From: ASV31 sp965229765
GTDB taxonomy: Bacteria > Pseudomonadota > Alphaproteobacteria > Rhodobacterales > Rhodobacteraceae
DNA: 64,000 bases
Reading direction: 5' to 3'
Assembly: GCA_965229765.1 (NCBI GenBank)
Contig: CBDDJT010000002.1
Location: forward strand, 1,054,001 to 1,118,000
The notes beneath the pieces were generated by a model that did not search any database, was not told the origin of the DNA, and was given only the letters and a program-made list of their open reading frames with translations. This document shows, piece after piece, positions 62,161 through 64,000 of the stretch. How positions within the stretch are numbered: the stretch's first letter is position 1; each line of letters opens with the position of its first letter. Both the position numbers and the translations under genes were made by a program.

Positions 62161-62562
62161 TCGTGATCTTCCGATCACTCGCAGTGACGTCCACCCTGTG
62201 GCCTGTCTTCGTTGTTGGTATGTTTCATTGTCTTCAATGCTTCGGTGGTTGCGTGCTGACAGCCGTCACTGTTTTCCAGTGTTTCAACCGGTGTCATGAC
62301 ACACCTCACCCATTTGAATGTCCGGTTTTTTCGCACATCCATTCCGGCCTCTCGAAGTCAGGTGAGGCAGGCCGCTGGGTCCATCCCGTGGCGGCGGGTC
62401 GCAAAATAATTGGCATTTCGCGAAACCCCTTTACGTGCCCAATAGACACCCATTTTCGAGGTTCAGCGCGAATGAGAAATCCGAAATGAACCGGATATCG
62501 AGGGCGCTCTGAACCGGCGGTATGGTGAAGACCGCGTTGGCGAACGAAAAGGCACGGGTGGC

Positions 62563-62826
62563 ATGGTCGAGGACGAACCAAACCTGGTCAGCTCATCGAA
62601 GTGCCAGGAGGTGACGATCGACGGTTACCCGTTCTCAATCGAAATCTACCGGCTCGAGGTCGGAAAGACCTGGGCGCATGAAGTCGTCGATCATGAAGGG
62701 ACAAGCCACGTCTGGGATGATCAGTTCAAGTCCGAGAACGACGCCCTCGACGAAGCCATCAAGGATCTGAACGCCGAAGGCGCGGTCGCCTTCATCCGCG
62801 GCGACAACGTCATCCCGTTTCGGTAG
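62563..62826 (+). CDS. Small hypothetical protein
   Basis: 87 aa, ending IRGDNVIPFR. Acidic, soluble and rich in charged residues (EVTIDGYPFSIEIYRLEVGK, DEAIKDLNAEGAVAF). The predicted strand-strand-helix pattern with normal codon use looks real. No family recognised. Not obviously in an operon; the IS630 element starts about 200 bp later. Confidence 0.75.
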   Translation: MVEDEPNLVSSSKCQEVTIDGYPFSIEIYRLEVGKTWAHEVVDHEGTSHVWDDQFKSENDALDEAIKDLNAEGAVAFIRGDNVIPFR

Positions 62827-63033
62827 CGTCTACGCTTGGTGTGGATCGCCCCAGGATCACGCTCAGGCCCTAATGTGGCAGTTCGGCACAATCGCCACTT
62901 GGGGGACGAACGGCGGAAAGCGGAAGTTCGCTGCTGTGCAGCGTGTCGGTTCAATTCCTAAGGAAAGCCGACATCGAGCCAGGCAACACGGAAGCTTGGC
63001 GGCCTGCGTAGTCAACACCGCCATATCTTCTTA
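62827..63033. other. Gap before the IS630 element
   Basis: 207 bp without a gene or recognised site. Confidence 0.45.
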
Positions 63034-64000
63034 GAGCGCTTGCCCACCGACCTGAATCGATTTGGGATTCCCATCCTGGCGTTGGACTGATTCACTGACC
63101 CTGAGGCAGATACTGGGGGCAGCGATGGGCAAACCACTCTCCATGGACCTGAGGGAACGGGTGATAGAGGCGATCGACGGGGGCATGAGCCGACGCGGAG
63201 CGGCGGCGAGATACGGGATTGCGCCATCGACGGCGATCCGCTGGGACAACGAGCGGCGGACAACCGGGTCCTTCTCGCCGAAGCGGCAGGGCGGTGACAT
63301 GCGCTCACAGCGGATCGAGGCCCATGCCGAGGTGATCCATGGCGCCCTGAAGGAGACACCGGACATCACGCTTGGCGAGCTCTGCAAACACCTGTCGGAG
63401 CGGGGCATCGCGTCCTCGACCTCGTCGCTGTGGCGGTTCTTCCGTCGGCACGGCATTACACGCAAAAAAAGACCGGGCACGCCATCGAGCAGGATCGTCC
63501 GGACGTCCTGAAACGGCGCCTCGACTGGTTCGACGGGCAGCTCGACCTCGATCCCGACACGCTGGTGTTCATCGATGAGACGTGGACCGGGACGAACATG
63601 GCCCGCAGCCATGGGCGTTGCCAGCGGGGCGAGCGGCTGCGTATGGGTTTCCTCACGGGCACCGCAAGACCACCACGTTGGTCGCGGGGTTGCGCAAGAC
63701 CGGGATTGTCGCGCCGATGACCCTCGACGGGCCGATCAACGGCGACTGGTTCGAAGCCTATGTGCGGCATGTCCTGGTTCCGACCCTGCGCCCCGGCGAC
63801 GTGGTCATCATGGACAACCTGTCGAGCCATAAGCGGGCGTCGGTGCAAGACATGATCGAGGCGGCGGGCGCACGGCTCATGTTCCTGCCGCCGTATAGCC
63901 CAGATTTCAATCCAATCGAGATGGCCTTCGCCAAGCTCAAGGCGCTCCTCAGGAAGGCGGCCGTGCGGACCGTCACAGGGCTCTGGGATATGATCGGCGA
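63034..64000 (+). mobile_element. IS630-family element (right end beyond window)
   Basis: The left end is placed after the TA at 63032-63033 (GAGCGCTTGCCCACC...), since IS630 elements insert at TA. The right end lies outside, so the terminal repeat cannot be checked. Confidence 0.7.
63125..64000 (+). pseudogene. IS630-family transposase, frameshifted
   Basis: Starts MGKPLSMDLRERVIEAIDGG with an HTH (RRGAAARYGIAPSTAIRW). The frame must shift -1 at the seven A at 63464-63470, the usual programmed site of this family, and again near 63648-63653, where one base seems missing. The DDE residues then follow in separate frames: FIDETW, IMDNLSSHK and SPDFNPIEMAF. The second shift has no slippery sequence and probably inactivates the gene. 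The product runs off the window. Confidence 0.8.

Noticed and set aside
61802..62194. 130-aa minus-strand frame rich in T, P, K, N and Q
   Set aside because: Composition follows the G/T skew of the strand; no ribosome site or structured segment, and overlapping frames give similar repeats. Treated as non-coding.

Overview
The window looks like high-GC Alphaproteobacterial DNA, most likely from the Rhodobacteraceae (Roseobacter group). This is judged from gene content: acyl-CoA catabolic operons, a DUF3489-DUF2924-recombinase module and SDR-rich catabolic clusters. Species, and chromosome versus plasmid, cannot be settled from the sequence alone. Both ends are open: an acyl-CoA synthetase is cut at base 1 and an IS630-type transposase at base 64000.

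1-26.7 kb is one acyl-CoA catabolic regulon. A TetR-family gene (2477-3133) lies beside a small divergent operon (enoyl-CoA hydratase, acyl-CoA synthetase). It converges on a 14-gene minus-strand run (17587 to 3130) holding two SDRs, two hot-dog (MaoC-type) proteins, a thiolase-fold protein without its cysteines, a DUF35 zinc-ribbon protein, three acyl-CoA dehydrogenases, an ADP-forming acyl-CoA synthetase, an enoyl-CoA hydratase, an AMP-forming synthetase, an MmgE/PrpD protein and a third SDR. Further units carry an NmrA-like protein, a fourth acyl-CoA dehydrogenase, a NIPSNAP protein, a CaiB/BaiF CoA-transferase, and a CitE-like lyase + MaoC hydratase + metallo-hydrolase set. Almost every transcription unit head carries the same 16-bp palindrome, TCNAAC-N4-GTTNGA (six copies), which I infer to be the operator of the TetR protein.

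26.7-39.2 kb is mobile. It opens with the 3' part of an initiator tRNA gene and its terminator, then phage-packaging-type genes (large terminase, DUF5681, ParB-methyltransferase), then DUF3489, DUF2924 and a large serine recombinase that is split by an IS3-family element. Next come a P4-type tyrosine integrase, an AT-rich unknown gene, an AlpA-like regulator behind twin palindromes, and a charged unknown protein closed by a strong terminator.

39.8-60.3 kb is a second catabolic island. It has a LysR regulator, a complete sugar-type ABC importer, a sugar isomerase/epimerase-like protein, a sulfatase without a signal peptide, two paralogous epimerases, four SDR/3-hydroxyisobutyrate-dehydrogenase-type oxidoreductases, an IclR regulator, a ThDP enzyme, an aldehyde dehydrogenase and a 3-ketosteroid-dehydrogenase-like flavoprotein. 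The flavoprotein is broken by a second IS3-family element with a clean 3-bp target duplication. A shared TTGTA-N3-TACAA-like motif precedes three of its transcription starts. The likely theme is uptake of a sulfated or sugar-like compound, desulfation in the cytoplasm and stepwise oxidation. The substrate is unknown.

60.3-64 kb looks plasmid- or element-like. It holds a candidate HUH replication initiator whose upstream region carries three 17-bp palindromes and a hairpin, a strongly G/T-skewed stretch of about 0.5 kb, a small conserved-looking protein, and the degenerate start of an IS630-family element.
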